From assembly GCF_011043625.1 (NCBI RefSeq), contig NZ_JAAKGT010000013.1, positions 45,256 through 109,255 of the forward strand: a stretch of DNA of 64,000 bases. The letters run 5' to 3'. This stretch comes from Caulobacter sp. 602-2 (GTDB taxonomy: Bacteria > Pseudomonadota > Alphaproteobacteria > Caulobacterales > Caulobacteraceae). The position numbers and the translations under genes are program-made. This document shows, piece by piece, positions 61,213-64,000 of the stretch. Each line of letters opens with the position of its first letter. Within the stretch, counting starts at the first letter, position 1. Under the pieces are notes generated by a model. That model was not told the DNA's origin, ran no database searches, and saw nothing but the letters and a program-made list of their open reading frames with translations.

Positions 61213-63471
61213 ATGAACCATCGCCACACTTGGCTTGCTCTGTCGGTGAGCGGGCTTGCGCTGCTCGCCAGCGCTCCGGCCCTGGCCCAGCAGGCGCCGG
61301 CGGCCGACGCCACGATCACCGAAGAGATCGTCGTCACCGCCCAGCGCCGCAGCGAAAACATCCGCGACGTGCCGTTCGCCGTGACCGCCCTGGGCGGCAA
61401 GACCCTGGCGGCGGTCTCCGCCGGCGGCGGCGACGTGCTGTCGCTGTCGGCCCGCGTGCCCAGCCTGCAGATCGAAAGCTCCAACGGCCGCTACGCCCCG
61501 CGCTTCTACATCCGCGGCCTGGGCAATGTGGACTTCGACTTCAACGCCTCGCAGCCGGTGTCGGTGGTGCTCGACGACGTGGTGCTGGAAAACGTCTTCC
61601 TGAAGGGCTTCCCGCTGTTCGACGTCGAGCAGCTTGAAGTGCTGCGCGGCCCGCAGGGCACGCTGTTCGGCCGCAACACCCCGGCCGGCGTGGTCAAGAT
61701 CGACACCGCCAAGCCTTCGGACGACTTCGGCGGCTTCGGCTCGCTGGCCTACGGCAACCTGGGCGCGGTGCGCGCCGAGACCGGCGTCTCCATCCCGGTC
61801 AGCGACACCCTGTCGGTGCGCGTGGCGGGCCTGTGGAACCACCGGGACGACTGGGTCAACAACGCCTACAATCCCTCGTTCGCCGGCGACGGCGACGACC
61901 TGGGCGGCTTTGACGACGTCGCCGCCCGCGTGCACGTGGCCTTCAAGCCGACCGAGCGCCTGTCGACCCTGCTGACCCTGCAGGCTCGCGACTACATCGG
62001 CACGGGCACGCTGAACCGCGCCAACGTGCTGACCAAGGGCTCCAACGAGCTGAACGGCAACTTCGACCGCGACACGGTCTATTACGACGGCGGCCGCAAC
62101 AACCCGCAGAAGCAGCACACCACCTCGCAGAGCCTGCAGGCGGCCTATGACTTCGGCCCGGTCACCCTGACCGGCGTGGTCAGCGCCTATCAGGGCCGCT
62201 CGTCGGGCGACGGCGACATCGATGGCGGCGTGGCCTCGGCCGCGGCGACCGCGCCCTACAAGACGCCGTTCAACTCCGAGACCGGCACCCTGTCGAGCGA
62301 CCTGGACCAGAAGACCATCGAAGTGCGTCTGGCCTCGAACGGCGACGGCCGCTTCGGCTGGCAGGTCGGCGCGTTCTTCTGGGACGAGCGTTTCAACCTC
62401 GTCTCGGGCACCTTCAACGGCACGGGCGGCCTGGCGCCGACCGTGATCGGCGACGTCGTCCAGCGCTCGGAGTCGTGGTCGGTGTTCGGCCAGGCCAACT
62501 ACAAGGTCACCGACGCCCTGAAGATCACCGGCGGCCTGCGCTACACCGAAGACAGCCGCGACTTCCAGGGCGACCGGATCATTCCCACCGGCAGCACCAG
62601 CACGGCCCGTCCGCTGTTCGACGTGCGTCGCTCGGTCGGCGACGAGCAGGTCAGCTGGGATCTGAGCGCCCTCTATGAGGTCAATGGCGACCTCAACGTC
62701 TTCGCCCGCGTGGCCAAGGGCTATCGCGGTCCCTCGCTGCAGGGCCGCATCACCTCGTCCGACCTGATCACGGCCGCCAATTCGGAAACCGTGATGTCGT
62801 ACGAGGCCGGCCTGAAGTCGCGCCTGTGGGAAGGCCGCGCGCGCCTGAACGCCACGGCCTACTACTACGAGGTCTCCGACCCGCAGTTCACGGCCATCGG
62901 CGGCGAGGGCAACTTCAACCAGCTGATCAACGCCGACAAGGGCGTGGGCTACGGCCTCGAGATCGACGGCGACGTCTATCTGGGCGCCGGCTTCAGCCTG
63001 GCCGGCGGGTTCGCCTACAATCACACCGAGATCAAGGACAAGGACCTGCTGGTCGCCTTCTGCGGCGCCAACTGCACCGTGACCGATCCGATCGTGACGG
63101 TGGGGACGACGCGCCGCGCCAACATCGACGGCAACCCGTTCCCGCAGGCGCCCAAGTACACGGCCAACATCACGCTGAACTACGTGCATGGCCTGAGCAA
63201 CGGGACCGAGCTCTTCGCCTCGACGGACTGGGTCCTGCAGAAGGACTTCAACCTGTTCCTCTACGAGTCGGTCGAGTTCATGCAGGACACCAGCTTCGAG
63301 GGCGGCGCCCGCGCCGGCTGGCGCAGCCCGGCCAAGGGCCTGGAAGCGGCGGTCTACGTCCGCAACCTGACCGATGAGGCCAATGTCATCGGCGCGATCG
63401 ACTTCAACAACCTGACGGCCTTCGTCAACGAGCCGCGCACCTACGGCGTGCAGGTGACGAAGCGATTCTAA
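61213..63471 (+). CDS. TonB-dependent outer membrane receptor
   Basis: A 752-residue receptor: signal peptide (MNHRHTWLALSVSGLALLASAPALAQ), TonB box EEIVVTAQRR, plug with RVPSLQIES, FYIRGLGNVDFDF, EQLEVLRGPQGTLFGRNTPAGVV and a 22-strand barrel ending NEPRTYGVQVTKRF with terminal Phe. The plug style is the alphaproteobacterial Fe-siderophore/other family; the ligand is unknown. Ribosome site GGGGATAGACC precedes the ATG. Confidence 0.93.
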   Translation: MNHRHTWLALSVSGLALLASAPALAQQAPAADATITEEIVVTAQRRSENIRDVPFAVTALGGKTLAAVSAGGGDVLSLSARVPSLQIESSNGRYAPRFYIRGLGNVDFDFNASQPVSVVLDDVVLENVFLKGFPLFDVEQLEVLRGPQGTLFGRNTPAGVVKIDTAKPSDDFGGFGSLAYGNLGAVRAETGVSIPVSDTLSVRVAGLWNHRDDWVNNAYNPSFAGDGDDLGGFDDVAARVHVAFKPTERLSTLLTLQARDYIGTGTLNRANVLTKGSNELNGNFDRDTVYYDGGRNNPQKQHTTSQSLQAAYDFGPVTLTGVVSAYQGRSSGDGDIDGGVASAAATAPYKTPFNSETGTLSSDLDQKTIEVRLASNGDGRFGWQVGAFFWDERFNLVSGTFNGTGGLAPTVIGDVVQRSESWSVFGQANYKVTDALKITGGLRYTEDSRDFQGDRIIPTGSTSTARPLFDVRRSVGDEQVSWDLSALYEVNGDLNVFARVAKGYRGPSLQGRITSSDLITAANSETVMSYEAGLKSRLWEGRARLNATAYYYEVSDPQFTAIGGEGNFNQLINADKGVGYGLEIDGDVYLGAGFSLAGGFAYNHTEIKDKDLLVAFCGANCTVTDPIVTVGTTRRANIDGNPFPQAPKYTANITLNYVHGLSNGTELFASTDWVLQKDFNLFLYESVEFMQDTSFEGGARAGWRSPAKGLEAAVYVRNLTDEANVIGAIDFNNLTAFVNEPRTYGVQVTKRF

Positions 63472-63481
63472 GACTGACGGT

Positions 63482-63511
63482 CCCGGCGGCGCTTTTCGAA
63501 GCGCCGCCGGG
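63482..63511 (+). terminator. Strong hairpin after the TonB receptor (likely terminator)
   Basis: CCCGGCGGCGCTT / AAGCGCCGCCGGG arms around TTCG, 11 bases after the stop. There is no T run, so it may act as a rho-assisted or mRNA-end hairpin. Confidence 0.6.
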
Positions 63512-63747
63512 GATCCGGGATTCGTCCCGGACGATGATTTCCGGCGCGAGCGACGCGCCGAAGCGGCGTCGTTTCGACGGCCGATTCCCGCCGAGGCCGG
63601 CGGATGACCCGATTTTCCAGCTCCTGTTCAGTCGTCTCGCCGTCCCGCGCCTGTTCACGGGCGAGGGGAGGGGACTTCCGCCACCCATATGCGGCGGGCT
63701 TTTCGGGCGGTTTGCGAAGAAAATCGTCAAAGCGCGTTGCAGTGCGC

Positions 63748-63777
63748 TTGACTCAAAATGGGCTCCCGCATAAACAC
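63748..63777 (+). promoter_or_regulatory. Candidate upstream promoter P1 of a downstream stable-RNA operon
   Basis: TTGACT (63748-63753) and TAAACA (63771-63776) at 17-base spacing. The bases after the -10 read CCGCCCTCCCGACG, resembling the initial region of the second promoter at 63923. 63512-63990 has no supported protein gene. Confidence 0.5.
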
Positions 63778-63922
63778 CGCCCTCCCGACGCGGCCCGCCG
63801 CTTCGGGGGCTCATTCGAAGCTCTCTTTTCTTTCCGAGGCGCTGAAGTCCATTCGGCGCCGCGGAGCGGTTCGGCCTCCTCGGAGGCGGGGCGGTTCGGA
63901 AAAGAAAGTTGAAAATAGAGTT

Positions 63923-63950
63923 TGACAAAATGAGGCGCTGGTTTAAATAG
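63923..63950 (+). promoter_or_regulatory. Candidate downstream promoter P2 of a stable-RNA operon
   Basis: Perfect TTGACA (63923-63928) and TAAATA (63945-63950) with a 16-base spacer, followed by GCCGCCTCCGCCGACACCGGG. An AT-rich A/G tract (AAAAGAAAGTTGAAAATAGAG) just upstream resembles an UP element. The window ends about 50 bases after; no rRNA sequence is visible in it. Confidence 0.55.
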
Positions 63951-64000
63951 CCGCCTCCGCCGACACCGGGCGCTAAACGGTGGGGCCGCTCCCCGGTTTT

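Noticed and set aside
63425..63928. Minus- and plus-strand frames at the right edge
   Set aside because: They overlap the receptor's terminal hairpin and candidate promoters and have no coding features.

Overview
This is a GC-rich (about 68-70%) chromosomal segment of an alphaproteobacterium, very probably Caulobacter or a close Caulobacteraceae relative. The evidence is gene content and order: dgt / SPOR protein / nagZ / scpA / scpB / tatABC / serS / surE / pcm, followed by a LysM-LytM protein of the DipM type; a flgF-flgG-flgA-flgH operon divergent from fliL-fliM and a PflI-like gene; two TonB-dependent receptors; and a GyrA with the non-sensitive quinolone-region residues expected of a genus that resists nalidixic acid. 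Most of the window is ordinary, densely packed core genome. I see no phage, insertion sequence, CRISPR array or obvious genomic island.

Layout. 0-5.7 kb: truncated TonB receptor, a small EF-hand protein, membrane protein and lipoprotein, xthA, aroG (DAHP synthase) with a leader-peptide attenuator, a conserved hypothetical and erpA. 5.7-18 kb: dgt, SPOR protein, nagZ-scpA-scpB, tatA-tatB-tatC, a parDE toxin-antitoxin pair, and serS-surE-pcm-dipM. 18-29 kb: sodC, gyrA, coaD, three cyclophilins in a row, an HD-like protein, an endonuclease/exonuclease/phosphatase-family membrane protein, and queA-tgt. 28.8-29.6 kb has no convincing gene but carries inverted repeats. 29.6-35.4 kb: FadL-type porin, an SDR of the 3-hydroxyacyl-CoA dehydrogenase type, and a DevCAB-like ABC exporter operon. 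35.4-48.5 kb: S46 peptidase, EF-hand protein, CNT nucleoside transporter, glutathione transferase, HDAC-like deacetylase with a histidine phosphatase, xseB-csaA-ispA-dxs, an alpha/beta hydrolase lipoprotein and a small lipoprotein. 48.6-58 kb: the flagellar cluster. 58-64 kb: PcaF-like thiolase, VOC protein, thioesterase, tRNA-Thr, a second TonB receptor, and at the right edge two similar tandem sigma70-type promoters that look like the start of a stable-RNA (possibly rRNA) operon.

How it fits together. Several groups are functional units: queA-tgt (queuosine), scpA-scpB (condensin partners), tatABC (export of folded proteins), xseB-csaA-ispA-dxs (isoprenoid precursors), and flgFGAH with fliLM-pflI (flagellar rod, P/L ring, switch and placement). 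Two lipid or acyl-CoA genes 27 kb apart (SDR and thiolase) share an identical-format palindrome that matches the PsrA-type operator consensus.

The most noteworthy signals are: the aromatic-codon leader peptide and attenuator upstream of aroG; a terminator hairpin whose 3' arm contains the Shine-Dalgarno sequence of the next gene (GST); loss of metal-site residues in DipM, Tgt and SodC; the shared PsrA-like operators; the tandem right-edge promoters; and at least four families of dispersed palindromic intergenic repeats. I found no clear wholly novel multi-gene system.
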